A DNA stretch of 64,000 bases from Flavobacterium ginsengisoli (GCF_029625315.1 NZ_CP121110.1:5190501-5254500); one strand, 5' to 3'. Positions 35,813-45,629 are shown, counted from the first letter of the stretch. Numbers and translations are program-made. The notes: generated by a model not told the origin, from the sequence alone.

Positions 35813-35846
35813 AAAATCAGGAGTTATATTGATAACTCCTGATTTT
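35813..35846 (-). terminator. Terminator hairpin after thiolase
   Basis: AAAATCAGGAGTTAT pairs perfectly with ATAACTCCTGATTTT over a 4-bp loop, 14 bp beyond the thiolase stop, ending in a T-rich run in the minus direction. Confidence 0.8.
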
Positions 35847-35859
35847 TTGAGATATTGTT

Positions 35860-37069
<1,210 letters not shown>

Positions 37070-37215
37070 TTAATGTTTATTTGAATAAATTCAAATTTTG
37101 TATTGAATCGAGCTGAATTTAAATTTAGGGTGAAATTTTTGTTAATTCTATTCGTTTGATTGTGAAGTGTTTTGAAAAAAAGATTAAAAAAAACTAAAAA
37201 AACTCAAAAAAAAGC

Positions 37216-37246
37216 TTGTGAGAAATGGAATGTTGTTATACATTTG
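37216..37246 (+). promoter_or_regulatory. Promoter of the tRNA cluster
   Basis: TTG 37216-37218 and TACATTTG 37239-37246 match the Bacteroidota -33 and -7 boxes at a 20-bp spacing, 33 bp ahead of tRNA-Ser. Confidence 0.65.
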
Positions 37247-37278
37247 CACTCGCAAAACGGAAGCAATTCCTTGAGCAA

Positions 37279-37362
37279 GGAGAGGTGCCAGAGCGGTAAT
37301 GGAGCAGATTGCTAATCTGTCGACGGGTAACCGTCGCCAGGGTTCGAGTCCCTGTCTCTCCG
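37279..37362 (+). tRNA. tRNA-Ser (anticodon GCT)
   Basis: An 84-nt class II tRNA. The acceptor GGAGAGG pairs with TCTCTCC (one G-T), discriminator G. The anticodon loop TGCTAAT carries GCT, there is a long variable arm (cgacgggtaaccgtcg), and the T arm is GGTTCGAGTCC. No CCA is encoded. Confidence 0.95.
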
Positions 37363-37376
37363 CTTAATTTTTGCCT

Positions 37377-37451
37377 CGGGGTGTAGCGTAGCCCGGTTAT
37401 CGCGCCTGCTTTGGGAGCAGGAGGCCGCAGGTTCGAATCCTGCCACCCCGA
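37377..37451 (+). tRNA. tRNA-Pro (anticodon TGG)
   Basis: A 75-nt tRNA with acceptor CGGGGTG / CACCCCG and discriminator A. The anticodon loop TTTGGGA carries TGG and the T loop is GGTTCGAATCC. Fourteen nt after tRNA-Ser; CCA is not encoded. Confidence 0.95.
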
Positions 37452-37467
37452 CTACAATTGAAATAAT

Positions 37468-37541
<74 letters not shown>

Positions 37542-37542
37542 C

Positions 37543-37572
37543 AAAAAACCATTCATCTCGAATGGTTTTTTT
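37543..37572 (+). terminator. Terminator-like hairpin between the two tRNA-Arg genes
   Basis: AAAAACCATTC and GAATGGTTTTT form a stem followed by a T run, placed directly after the first tRNA-Arg. It should end the Ser-Pro-Arg transcript or attenuate the second tRNA-Arg. Confidence 0.6.
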
Positions 37573-37622
37573 GTTTTTATGTAAATAGTTTTGATTTCTA
37601 TTCTTAGAAATTTTAAAATAAC

Positions 37623-37696
37623 GGTTCCATAGCTCAGCTGGATAGAGCAACGCACTTCTAATGCGTAGGTCGAAGGTTCGAATCCTTCTGGGATCA
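37623..37696 (+). tRNA. tRNA-Arg (anticodon TCT), copy 2
   Basis: A 74-nt tRNA with acceptor GGTTCCA / TGGGATC, containing two G-T wobbles. The anticodon stem ACGCA/TGCGT encloses CTTCTAA, again TCT. The D and T arms match copy 1 but both the acceptor and anticodon stems differ. CCA is not encoded. Confidence 0.9.
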
Positions 37697-37702
37697 CTTT
37701 AT

Positions 37703-37728
37703 AGGATGATCATTTTTGATCATCCTTT
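37703..37728 (+). terminator. Terminator of the tRNA cluster
   Basis: AGGATGATCA pairs with TGATCATCCT over TTTT and is followed by a T run. Confidence 0.75.
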
Positions 37729-37787
37729 TTTGTTTTGTACCTATTTTGTTTATTTTTAGTTGTTTATGGTTAAAAAATATTAATGGT

Positions 37788-38300
37788 ATGAGAATAGCAA
37801 TTCTTGGAACTCATAAGGTTGGTAAAACCACATTAGCAGAAAAACTGCATGAAACTCTTCCTGATTATGAGTTTTATTCAGAACCGTATTTTGAATTGCA
37901 GGAAATGGGTTTTGATTTTTCTGAAACGCCTACTGCAGATGATTATATAATCCAGTTAGAACATTCTTTAAAGCAAATTGTAAGAAGTAACAAAAATGCT
38001 ATTTTTGACCGCTGTCCAATTGATCTTTTGGCATATGCTTTAGCGGTTGATGATAAATTGAATTTTTCGTCAATATTTAATAAAATTCAAAATGCAATTA
38101 AAGAAATTGACGTTTTTGTATTTGTTCCTATTGAACAGCCAGATCGAATTTTGTGCTCAGATTCAGATTTGCCTGAACTGAGGTCTGAAGTAAATGATGT
38201 AATCCGAGAATTAATTGATGATTTTGATTTGGAAGTAATTGAAGTAAGAGGAAGTTTATCTGAAAGGTTAAATCAAGTTCAAAATAAAATAGAGCATTAA
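37788..38300 (+). CDS. P-loop AAA-family nucleotide kinase-like ATPase
   Basis: A 170-residue protein from ATG 37788 with a Walker A motif GTHKVGKTTLAEKL at residue 7 and kinase-type features (IFDRCPIDLLAYAL, acidic C-terminal part). The longer upstream frame begins in the tRNA terminator region and codes for an improbable hydrophobic lead, so I chose the later start. Fold resembles adenylate- or thymidylate-like kinases; the substrate is unknown. Followed by a clear terminator. Intact. Confidence 0.75.
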   Translation: MRIAILGTHKVGKTTLAEKLHETLPDYEFYSEPYFELQEMGFDFSETPTADDYIIQLEHSLKQIVRSNKNAIFDRCPIDLLAYALAVDDKLNFSSIFNKIQNAIKEIDVFVFVPIEQPDRILCSDSDLPELRSEVNDVIRELIDDFDLEVIEVRGSLSERLNQVQNKIEH

Positions 38301-38312
38301 AGAGATAAAATA

Positions 38313-38350
38313 AATAAAGACCAAACATTCTTGAACGCTTGGTCTTTATT
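38313..38350. terminator. Bidirectional terminator hairpin
   Basis: AATAAAGACCAA and TTGGTCTTTATT form a 12-bp perfect stem between the convergent ATPase and PRC-barrel genes. Confidence 0.8.
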
Positions 38351-38387
38351 CGTTTGTAATATTTGTTTTTAATGCAAATTACATTTA

Positions 38388-38900
38388 TCAATAATTGTCA
38401 AATTCTCTTCGTTTGTAAAAAGTATCGTCATTACTTTCAGAAGCAAGGCGCGATTGTTCAGTAGGATAATAAGAATTCAATACTCTTCTTTCGTATTCCC
38501 TATCAAAATCATTTTGCCAGTTATATCTGCTTGTTTTTCTAAATGTATCATATCCAATATTGTTGGCCATGACAATTTTAGTATCTTTATTTATACTGAC
38601 AGAACCAATTGGTATAATAATGTGGCTGTCTCCATCTTTATAGATAAATTCCTTTCCATTTTCATTTGCAATTGCATCATGTACTTCATTACGACTGTCT
38701 TCTATTAATCCTTTATCAAGATTAACGTCTAGATAAACAACACGTTGCATATCTTTATTAACCCAAAGGTTATCAATTTTTCCTATTGTGCGGTTGTCTG
38801 CGTCTACAATTTTCCAACCTCTTACATCAGAATAGTTTGAAGCGACTTTATAATCAGAAAGCTCGTCTAATCTGTATAAATTTCTATCTTTATTTTCCAT
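38388..38900 (-). CDS. PRC-barrel domain protein
   Basis: A 170-residue protein whose first ~130 residues form a PRC-barrel (LSDYKVASNYSDVRGWKIVD, RTIGKIDNLWVNKDMQRVVYLDV, IIPIGSVSINKDTKIV), with a charged Arg/Tyr-rich tail. Such proteins in Bacteroidota are usually stress-related. Six bp upstream on the same strand region is a small membrane protein gene, suggesting one operon. Intact. Confidence 0.85.
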   Translation of the reverse strand: MENKDRNLYRLDELSDYKVASNYSDVRGWKIVDADNRTIGKIDNLWVNKDMQRVVYLDVNLDKGLIEDSRNEVHDAIANENGKEFIYKDGDSHIIIPIGSVSINKDTKIVMANNIGYDTFRKTSRYNWQNDFDREYERRVLNSYYPTEQSRLASESNDDTFYKRREFDNY

Positions 38901-38906
38901 AGTTTC

Positions 38907-39077
38907 TTAATAATTTGCTGTGCTGTCTACACTAGAATTGTTTTCGATTTCCATTCTGTTTTCATTTTGCACTTGGTTATCTTTCAAAAAGACATAGTAT
39001 ACAAGTGCTGAGATTAATAGGACTGCTACAATCCATGGCCAAATTGGCTTCTTTTTCTCAATTTTAATTTCTGCCAT
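38907..39077 (-). CDS. Small single-pass membrane protein (56 aa)
   Basis: A short gene starting ATG 39077-39075, with sequence MAEIKIEKKKPIWPWIVAV followed by LLISALVYYVFL, a single transmembrane helix at about 13-32, then a polar Asn/Glu-rich tail. The Lys-rich start and WPW before the helix suggest the N-terminus stays inside. It ends 6 bp before the PRC-barrel gene and is likely cotranscribed. Function unknown. Confidence 0.65.
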   Translation of the reverse strand: MAEIKIEKKKPIWPWIVAVLLISALVYYVFLKDNQVQNENRMEIENNSSVDSTANY

Positions 39078-39363
39078 AACCTGTATTTTTATTATGAATA
39101 TTTAATTTTATAATAAAGGTACTAATGGAGATTACGTTCGAAAGTATTTAATTTCATATAGAAGTTATAGAATTTCCAGTTGGATAGAAAATTGATTTAC
39201 AATGTTTTGTGAGCTTAGTTGTTTGAAATGTATTAATTGAAATTGTTTTGTCTCTTTAGTTAAACCAATGTTTATGGGAGTTTCTTGTGTTCTTAAATTG
39301 TTTTGCAGTAAATTGCTTATTCATTTTTAATTCTAATAACAAATAAAATTTTTACTACACCCC

Positions 39364-39882
39364 ATGAATGAAGAAATAAAATTTTTCCGAAATGCTAAGA
39401 AAACCAGAAATTTACTTTTTTATGCTAGCGCAATTAGTACTTTATTAGTAATTATGCTTTTATATGGCATAGGAACTTTTGATGGAGTATTTAAAATAAA
39501 ACTTTCAATTGTTTCTGGTGCTATTCTTTTAATAATGCTTGTTTTGATATTTAAAATGCTTGCCAGTATAAAAGATAAATCTCCATTAATTCAAATAGAT
39601 TCAAATGGTTTTTCTGGAAGAACAACTCCAGTAGCTAAAGCTTTCGGAAGAATAGAGTGGCAAGACGTTACCGATGTGCAACTAAATAAAGTAGGAGGTG
39701 ATACTTTGGTTGCTGTTACAATTGATAATATAGCAAAGTATGACGGCCGCGCTTCTAAGTTTCTTTGGAAAATGGCTTATGACGAGCAAAATTCGAAATT
39801 GAATATAATGTACTCCGCTTCAGAAATTGAAATTAATGCAGATGAATTATATAAGCTGTTTTTAGAACATTGGAAAAAATAA
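39364..39882 (+). CDS. STM3941-family membrane protein
   Basis: A 172-residue protein with two adjacent transmembrane helices (~18-38 and ~45-68) and a C-terminal soluble PH-like domain (LIQIDSNGFSGRTTPVAKAFGRIEWQ-type strand pattern, DVQLNKVGGDTLVAVTID). This layout is the STM3941 family, function unknown. A 283-bp gap lies upstream, in which I see nothing else. Intact. Confidence 0.75.
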   Translation: MNEEIKFFRNAKKTRNLLFYASAISTLLVIMLLYGIGTFDGVFKIKLSIVSGAILLIMLVLIFKMLASIKDKSPLIQIDSNGFSGRTTPVAKAFGRIEWQDVTDVQLNKVGGDTLVAVTIDNIAKYDGRASKFLWKMAYDEQNSKLNIMYSASEIEINADELYKLFLEHWKK

Positions 39883-39903
39883 AAATAGTCTGTTGTAAAA
39901 TTT

Positions 39904-39932
39904 AAAGAGCCACTTTAATGAAGTGGCTCTTT
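39904..39932. terminator. Bidirectional terminator hairpin
   Basis: AAAGAGCCACTT / AAGTGGCTCTTT over a 5-nt loop between convergent genes. The GNAT stop codon (39915-39917, minus strand) lies in the left arm. Confidence 0.8.
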
Positions 39933-40415
39933 TGTTAGTTCTAAATGCAAAATCGGATAGGGTTTTCCGCAGCCGTCTAGATCAGAAGTAGATTTTACTT
40001 CAAATCCAAAATGCTTGTAAAATGCAGTGGCTGTTTGGTTATCTTTATTTACATCAACTTTTGAGATTTTAAGTTCTTCAATTGCATATAATAATAACTT
40101 TTTTCCGATTCCTTTTCCGATTTGGTCCGCTGTTACAAACAACATTTCTAAGTTCTCATCATGAGTTCCGATAAAACCAATAATTTGTTGTTGGTCATTT
40201 TTTATACAGTTTAAAGAAACATTATCAAAAAAGTTTGGAATAAGTTCTTTGTAAAATGTAAAATCTTCAGGTTTTAAAAAATCGTGCGTTGCTTTTACTG
40301 AAGATTCCCACACTGAAATTAATTCTTGATATTCTGATTTATTGACTTTTTGAATCACAATTGATAAATGTTTGTTTTTTTGATAATCGGCAAAAATAGC
40401 AATTCTGTGTAACAT
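39915..40415 (-). CDS. GNAT-family N-acetyltransferase
   Basis: About 166 residues from ATG 40415, which lies 5 bp beyond the ThuA-gene stop. A longer frame exists but would overlap ThuA and adds Cys/Arg-rich residues that do not fit the family. GNAT motif A is LEMLFVTADQIGKGIGKKLL (acetyl-CoA loop GxGxG-type GKGIGK); the C-terminal KHFGFEV and DLDGCGKPYPIL resemble YjaB-type enzymes. Substrate unknown. Likely cotranscribed with ThuA. Intact. Confidence 0.85.
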   Translation of the reverse strand: MLHRIAIFADYQKNKHLSIVIQKVNKSEYQELISVWESSVKATHDFLKPEDFTFYKELIPNFFDNVSLNCIKNDQQQIIGFIGTHDENLEMLFVTADQIGKGIGKKLLLYAIEELKISKVDVNKDNQTATAFYKHFGFEVKSTSDLDGCGKPYPILHLELTKEPLH

Positions 40416-40420
40416 TGGTT

Positions 40421-41194
40421 TTATCTTTTTGCGGCTGCCCAGAAAATTGAGTTTCTCAATAGAGTAGTGTATGCTTCGTTTTGAAATAATTCTGGTGCAT
40501 GACCCATGAAAATGTAAACATTTCGCGAAGCAAAGTGATTGTTTGTCCAAACCACAGGATGATCTCCCATTTTTACTTTTGAATCTGGCTGGTAAGTAGA
40601 TTCATCAACAGAAGCTAGAACATGAACATTTATTCTCGGACTTTTATCGTAAATGTACCATTCTTCTTTTTTGACTAGAAAATCTATTGGAATTCCTTTT
40701 GTTACAGGATGAGATTTGTCTTCAATAGTTACTTTACCACTGACAAAATCTGGAATATAATTAACAAATCTGATTCCGCCCATAAAATCAGAAAACCACT
40801 TCCACATTGGATATCCGTCAAACTCTCCAAGCAATGTCGCGTGATGCAGTCCAACCCAGCCGCCTTTCCCGCTGTTCATATATTTCTGAAATGCCTGCAT
40901 TGATTCTTCGCTCCAAGTGTACGGAGGATAATCCAATTGTATAAAGACTTGATATTGCTTTAAAAGCGCTTCGTTGATGTTTTTTGTACTTTCTATATAA
41001 TCGATTGTAAAACTGCTGTCAATAGCGAGTTTATTCAACCAAGGTTTGGTTGCTTTTGTAAAAGGAAGATGATGTCCGCCGTTTTCGTACAAAACTAAAG
41101 CTTTAAAACGCGACTTCTTTTGTTTTTGAGCTAGACAGTCTTGTTGAAGGAAACAGCCTAAAATAAGTAGAATAAAAAGTGTTATATTTTTCAT
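40421..41194 (-). CDS. ThuA-domain secreted protein
   Basis: A 257-residue protein with a signal peptide (MKNITLFILLILGCFLQQDCLAQ; the Cys at 14 might be a lipobox but the context is weak) and a ThuA-like fold of the class I glutamine-amidotransferase type: ALVLYENGGHHLPFTKATKPWL, GKGGWVGLHHATL, PVTKGIPIDFLVKKEEWYIY, HPVVWTNNHFASRNVYIFMGH. In Bacteroidota, ThuA proteins go with sugar metabolism. Intact. Confidence 0.85.
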   Translation of the reverse strand: MKNITLFILLILGCFLQQDCLAQKQKKSRFKALVLYENGGHHLPFTKATKPWLNKLAIDSSFTIDYIESTKNINEALLKQYQVFIQLDYPPYTWSEESMQAFQKYMNSGKGGWVGLHHATLLGEFDGYPMWKWFSDFMGGIRFVNYIPDFVSGKVTIEDKSHPVTKGIPIDFLVKKEEWYIYDKSPRINVHVLASVDESTYQPDSKVKMGDHPVVWTNNHFASRNVYIFMGHAPELFQNEAYTTLLRNSIFWAAAKR

Positions 41195-41374
41195 TGTTTT
41201 GTAAAAGTTGCAGTTAAGCTAACGGTAATAGCTTTTAGTGGCAAATTACAAAAAAATGAAAATTTTTTTAAGTTTAATATTTTACGTTAAAAACTGAAAT
41301 TTACAACACAAATCAAGTCTGTCATTGTCTGTGTTGTAAAATTCTAAAAAAGAACGATGTGTATTTGATGTGAT

Positions 41375-41578
41375 TTAATTCGTCATTCTTTTTGCTTTTT
41401 CCATTTGTTTAAAACATTTGGAGTGAATTTCAAGTCCTTCTTTATATTGTTCAAAACTCATTCCGTATAGAAATGATTTGCTTTTTAAATCAATCTTACT
41501 TGATGCTGGGGTTTCAAATTGATTTTTAATAGAATCTGTTGGAATATTTTCTTTTTTATTGGTATTCTGATTTGTCAT
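41375..41578 (-). CDS. Hypothetical small protein (67 aa)
   Basis: A 67-residue polar protein, no membrane helix, no recognised domain (FLYGMSFEQYKEGLEIHSKCFKQMEK is the only ordered part, a likely helix). It is followed upstream by a second small gene on the same strand (41627-41896), 48 bp away. Open frame and codon use look normal for the region, but no homology can be asserted. Confidence 0.45.
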   Translation of the reverse strand: MTNQNTNKKENIPTDSIKNQFETPASSKIDLKSKSFLYGMSFEQYKEGLEIHSKCFKQMEKAKRMTN

Positions 41579-41626
41579 AAAATTAAAACTTTGATAAAAG
41601 ATGTTTTTTCTAAATGCTTTATAAAC

Positions 41627-41896
41627 TCAAGAGGTTAAAAGTTTTATTTTCTCAATTGCTTCTTTATTTTCATTTGCTACTTCTACCAATGCCAGTAAAA
41701 TATCGTTTCTAAATATTGTTTTATTTCGAACATTTCTAACTAATGATTTGCTAGGAGCAGGCTGTCCTTTTTTGATGATACAAGCAATTGTAAGATCAAC
41801 ATAGGTTACAGGTAAATGCTTATCTATAAATTCATAAGCTTTTTTATTGTGAGAATTATCTTCTTTAAAATTGCTATTATTGATTAATTTTGACAT
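41627..41896 (-). CDS. Hypothetical small protein (89 aa)
   Basis: An 89-residue basic protein from ATG 41896 (MSKLINNSNFKED); an upstream start at 41920 adds eight hydrophobic residues and is less likely. It contains AYEFIDKHLPVTYVDLTIACI and KSLVRNVRNKTIFRNDILLALVEVANENKEA, helical throughout. I do not recognise it. It is divergent from the XRE regulator at 42019 across a ~120-bp gap, so it could be a regulated partner. Confidence 0.5.
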   Translation of the reverse strand: MSKLINNSNFKEDNSHNKKAYEFIDKHLPVTYVDLTIACIIKKGQPAPSKSLVRNVRNKTIFRNDILLALVEVANENKEAIEKIKLLTS

Positions 41897-42018
41897 ATAT
41901 TTGCTAAGTATTAATAACATGGTAATTGGCTTATGTAAATGTAGGAATAATATTATATTTATTATTCTTTTTAATGTTAAAAAATATATTTTAGCTATAT
42001 TTTGAATGAATTTTAATA

Positions 42019-42345
42019 ATGATGTATCACGAAAAATTAAGTAAATTCTTTAAGGACAAAGGATTGAAACAAAAGGAAGTTGGGGCGATTCTAGGATTTA
42101 GCCCTGCAATGATTGGGAGGTATTTACATGGAACGGCTAATATAGGTTCTGAATTTATTATTAGCTTAAGTAAAAATTTTCCAGATGTGGATTTGAATGA
42201 TCTTTTTGCTCCCGATGAGCAAAATATGGTTAATGAAATGGGAGCGGTTTATCAAAAACAAACAATTTTGAATGACCTAGAAGAAATAGAAGGGCGCATT
42301 CATAATATTAGACTTCGTCTAGTAGACAAAAAGTTTGAGGAGTAA
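42019..42345 (+). CDS. XRE-family helix-turn-helix protein
   Basis: A 108-residue protein. The N-terminal ~60 residues form a Cro/C1-type HTH (LSKFFKDKGLKQKEVGAILG, FSPAMIGRYLHG), followed by a helical tail (IEGRIHNIRLRLVDKK) likely used for dimerisation. Divergent from two small genes of unknown function. A terminator follows. ATG 42022 is an equally good start. Intact. Confidence 0.82.
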   Translation: MMYHEKLSKFFKDKGLKQKEVGAILGFSPAMIGRYLHGTANIGSEFIISLSKNFPDVDLNDLFAPDEQNMVNEMGAVYQKQTILNDLEEIEGRIHNIRLRLVDKKFEE

Positions 42346-42398
42346 TTGCAAGTTTCCCAAGAAAATATCTAACAAATTTAAACTTTACAGCAGTAATG

Positions 42399-42422
42399 AA
42401 ACCACTCTATTTGGAGTGGTTT
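42399..42422 (+). terminator. Terminator hairpin after XRE gene
   Basis: AAACCACTC / GAGTGGTTT stem followed by a T7 run. Confidence 0.8.
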
Positions 42423-42518
42423 TTTTGTTATAAAATACTTCATTTTTAGTTAGGTATATATCAAGTAGTTAAGTTTTTTTTTACTAAATTTGATTAACAA
42501 TTTCTAGCAGTAACCAAT

Positions 42519-43622
42519 ATGGAAAAATTAAAACGACCGGTTTATGTTAAACCAGGAGCGGATGATTTTTTTAAAAAGATGCGTTTAGAAGTGAATGAAA
42601 CGGTCTTAAAAAACTCGTCCTTGTATGTATTAAATGTTGTGAAGTCATTAGGGCTTCTAGCAGTATTTTTTTTATTCTACGCCTGTATTTTAATGTTCGG
42701 GAATCAGACTCCCTTATTGTTTCTTTTTTACATTTTGTCTGGCATTACAATGATCGTTTTATTTATAAATGCTTTTCATGATGCTGCACATGGAGCTTTG
42801 TTTAAAAAGCCAAAGCATAATGAATGGTTTTTATATGTTTTAGAACTCTTCGGGAGTAATCATTGGCTTTGGATGAGACGTCATATAAGTCTGCATCATG
42901 CATACCCAAATGTGCCAGATTGGGATGTTGATATCAAACAGAGTGATATTATTAGAATATTCCCAAACAGTCCGCTCTTTAATTACCATAAGTATCAACA
43001 CATTTACATGTGGTTTATCTATCCTTTTTATAGCCTAAATTGGCTTTATATTAGAGATTTTAAAGACTTTTTTGGTAAAAAGGATAATTATGTAAAGAAA
43101 GTAGTAGATAAAATTCCAAGACAAGAAGTTTACAGATTGTTTGTGGCTAAAATTATTAATTTAATTTACTTGCTTTTCATTCCAATGGTGCTTTTGAGCC
43201 AGCCTTGGTATACGGTTCTTTTTGCTTGGCTTTCAATGCATTTATGCGGTAGCGCAATTGGTGTTGTGGCGTTAGTTTCTACTCATGTTGACGAAGATGC
43301 TCATTTTCCTCATGCAGATGAAGACGGAAATCTTTCTGATACTTGGGTGATGCATCAGATGATTGTTACCAAAGATTTTAGTACAGAAAGTAAATTGGCT
43401 AATTTTTTATACGGCGGATTTACTCATCATGTAGCACACCATCTTTTTCCGGCGGTTGGGCATACATACTATCCATATATTACGCCAATTATAAAACGTT
43501 ATGCAGCCGAATATAATCTTCCTTATACTTCATATCCGTTTCATCATGCTGTTCGTTCTCATTTTAGAATGTTGAGAGACAAAGGCGTAAAAGAGAACAT
43601 TTTAATTACAGGAGAAATATAG
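42519..43622 (+). CDS. Membrane fatty-acid desaturase
   Basis: A 367-residue integral membrane desaturase. The three His boxes are visible: HDAAH near residue 88, HISLHH near 128, and HHVAHH near 307, with at least four membrane helices (about 42-62, 66-88, 207-250). It inserts a double bond into acyl chains using di-iron and electron donors, helping to adjust membrane fluidity. Similar to acyl-lipid desaturases. Bounded by terminators on both sides. Intact. Confidence 0.9.
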   Translation: MEKLKRPVYVKPGADDFFKKMRLEVNETVLKNSSLYVLNVVKSLGLLAVFFLFYACILMFGNQTPLLFLFYILSGITMIVLFINAFHDAAHGALFKKPKHNEWFLYVLELFGSNHWLWMRRHISLHHAYPNVPDWDVDIKQSDIIRIFPNSPLFNYHKYQHIYMWFIYPFYSLNWLYIRDFKDFFGKKDNYVKKVVDKIPRQEVYRLFVAKIINLIYLLFIPMVLLSQPWYTVLFAWLSMHLCGSAIGVVALVSTHVDEDAHFPHADEDGNLSDTWVMHQMIVTKDFSTESKLANFLYGGFTHHVAHHLFPAVGHTYYPYITPIIKRYAAEYNLPYTSYPFHHAVRSHFRMLRDKGVKENILITGEI

Positions 43623-43640
43623 TCTTCAAGATATTTAATA

Positions 43641-43669
43641 AAAAAGCGGTTTTTTTAAAACCGCTTTTT
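43641..43669. terminator. Bidirectional terminator hairpin
   Basis: AAAAAGCGGTTTT / AAAACCGCTTTTT, 13-bp stem between the convergent desaturase and lipoprotein genes. Confidence 0.85.
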
Positions 43670-43680
43670 TTATGCATGTA

Positions 43681-44203
43681 TTATTTTTTAATTTCTGTAT
43701 TCTCCTTTTTAATATTTAAATCTTTTAAAAAGTTGCCTGTAATCTCAATCTCAAAATTATCTTCTTTAAAAATCGTCAGTTTTGACTCAGAAAATTTGTA
43801 GACGTTTATTTTATTGTTTTTAACATCAATATACAAATCATAAGAATAAGTGCTGCAGTCATGCTGTTTGCAACCCCAAGCGTGCAGTACATTATCTTGT
43901 TTTTCAAAAGGAGTTTCGGTATTCCAGTTTTTTATCATTGCATCGTAGTCAGCTCCTAAAAGTTTTTTTAATCTTGGCGCTAAACTGCTTTTAGTTAAAA
44001 ATTGAGTCCCAATAACACTTTTATCTACTAAAGCATATAAAGAATCATTTGGGTTTAAAACAGTGCTATCTGCCTGTAAAGCCTCAGTTTTTATAGAAGT
44101 AGAATCTGTTTTAGGAACTTCTTTAATAATTTCTTTTTTGCAGGATAACAAGATTAAACTGCTTACAATGGCAGACTGAAATGTATTTGGCTCTGTAATT
44201 CAT
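43681..44203 (-). CDS. Hypothetical lipoprotein (one-base frameshift in signal peptide)
   Basis: A protein of about 173 residues. Uncorrected, the frame has no good start (TTG) and begins at LSCKK. Restoring GCAGC from GCAGAC at 44171-44176 opens it to ATG 44203 and gives MNYRAKYISAAIVSSLILLSC, a textbook signal peptide with lipobox LLSC. The mature part has a conserved-looking AWGCKQHDCSTYSYDLYID, with two Cys likely paired, and resembles inhibitor-like or DUF families of lysozyme-inhibitor type, but I cannot name it. The restored signal is strong support for the break. Confidence 0.7.
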
Positions 44204-44410
44204 AATATAACTGATTTTAAAATTAATAATTTATTTTACAAAGTCGTAATGATCTAATTTTCATAAAGATATTAAAAATATTGTTTCTTTTAACAGTAAT
44301 TTATGACGGATTTCAGATTCAAAAAAATAAATTTTTAGCTCTAAAGAGAAATCGTAAAAATCGATTTTTGATATTTTTTGTTTAACTTCAGTTTTTTAAA
44401 TTATCTGACA

Positions 44411-45058
44411 ATGAATCATACATTAAAAATTATAGCTTTTTTTCTTTTAGGAATTAGCACTCTACAAGCGCAAAACGAGGTTTATACTTCTCCTTCAGAA
44501 GTTAAAATTTCAGATACTACTTTTGTAAATCTAAGAGATTATAGTAATGATTTTGTATACGATATGAAATATGCGACCGAAGATAATTTTCTGAAAACAA
44601 AGGTTTACGATTGTGCTGAATGTATGCTTCGTTTAAAGACTGTAAAAGCACTAATTGCGACCAATAAAGATTTTCAGAAGAAAGGATATAAAATTAAATT
44701 GTATGACTGCTACAGGCCTTTAGATATTCAGAAAAAAATGTGGGAGATTGTTTCGAATCCTATTTATGTTGCAGATCCAAAAAAAGGCTCCATCCATAAT
44801 AGAGGAGGAGCCGTAGATATTTCTTTAGTTGATGTTACAGGAAAAGAAGTTGATATGGGAACGTCTTTTGATTTTTTCGGAATTATGGCCAGTCATAATT
44901 TTAAACAGCTTTCAAAAGATATTCTTTCAAATAGAAAGTATCTAAAAAATACAATGATTAAAAACGGCTTCAATTCTTTTGATTCTGAATGGTGGCATTA
45001 TAATTTAAAAGCAGGTTTAAAAGATAAAGTGTCCAACGAGAAATGGAAATGCGATTAA
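44411..45058 (+). CDS. D-alanyl-D-alanine dipeptidase (M15D, VanX/DdpX type)
   Basis: A 215-residue secreted zinc peptidase from ATG 44411, with signal MNHTLKIIAFFLLGISTLQAQ. The M15D motifs are visible: LYDCYRPLDIQKKMWEI, SIHNRGGAVDISL (zinc ligands His and Asp) and the catalytic Glu with His in SEWWHY. It hydrolyses D-Ala-D-Ala, more likely for turnover of muropeptides than glycopeptide resistance. Convergent with 45059-45625 and 0 bp from its stop. Intact. Confidence 0.88.
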   Translation: MNHTLKIIAFFLLGISTLQAQNEVYTSPSEVKISDTTFVNLRDYSNDFVYDMKYATEDNFLKTKVYDCAECMLRLKTVKALIATNKDFQKKGYKIKLYDCYRPLDIQKKMWEIVSNPIYVADPKKGSIHNRGGAVDISLVDVTGKEVDMGTSFDFFGIMASHNFKQLSKDILSNRKYLKNTMIKNGFNSFDSEWWHYNLKAGLKDKVSNEKWKCD

Positions 45059-45625
45059 TTATTCAACGCATCTTATGTTTTCCATAAAATAGGTATTTGG
45101 GTGTGTAACCTTTCCAGTCAATTCAGAGGTTAGTTCTCTTTTTACGATATAATCTTCAACATTTGTTAGATATTTCACTCGCATAATTGAGATCGGAGAT
45201 TTTTTTAGTTCTTCGTAATTGTCTTTCATAAACATAAAAATACCAGTGTTTATGCGGTTGTCAAATCCTTTGTCGTCACGAACTAATGTTCCGCAATTTT
45301 CTTGATTGATATGCATCAATGTTACAATTTTTCCATTTTCTAATTGTAAAAAGATTTTTGAATTTTTATCGAAACAGTTGGCTTTAATAAAATCTTTACT
45401 TTTTTGAATAGATTGTAAATTTAAAGTAGGCAATCCGTCTGTTTGGGCTAATGAAAAGAAGATATAATCAAAGTTTCCTCCAAAATATTTCTCACTCATT
45501 AAATACTCATTTGTTACTTTATAGCTTCCAATAGAGTCATTTACATTTACGCTGTATTCACATGGTTTTTGCGCAAATGCAGTAATGGTCAATAAAAAAA
45601 GGGTTAGTGTAATTAGGTGTTTCAT
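45059..45625 (-). CDS. Hypothetical secreted protein
   Basis: A 188-residue protein with signal MKHLITLTLFLLTITAFAQ. The mature part has five Cys residues and a mixed alpha/beta pattern (ANCFDKNSKIFLQLENGKIVTLMHINQENCGT). I do not recognise the family. It is 4 bp downstream of the THUMP-like methyltransferase gene on the same strand, and abuts the dipeptidase stop from the other side. Intact. Confidence 0.65.
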   Translation of the reverse strand: MKHLITLTLFLLTITAFAQKPCEYSVNVNDSIGSYKVTNEYLMSEKYFGGNFDYIFFSLAQTDGLPTLNLQSIQKSKDFIKANCFDKNSKIFLQLENGKIVTLMHINQENCGTLVRDDKGFDNRINTGIFMFMKDNYEELKKSPISIMRVKYLTNVEDYIVKRELTSELTGKVTHPNTYFMENIRCVE

Positions 45626-45629
45626 TGTA

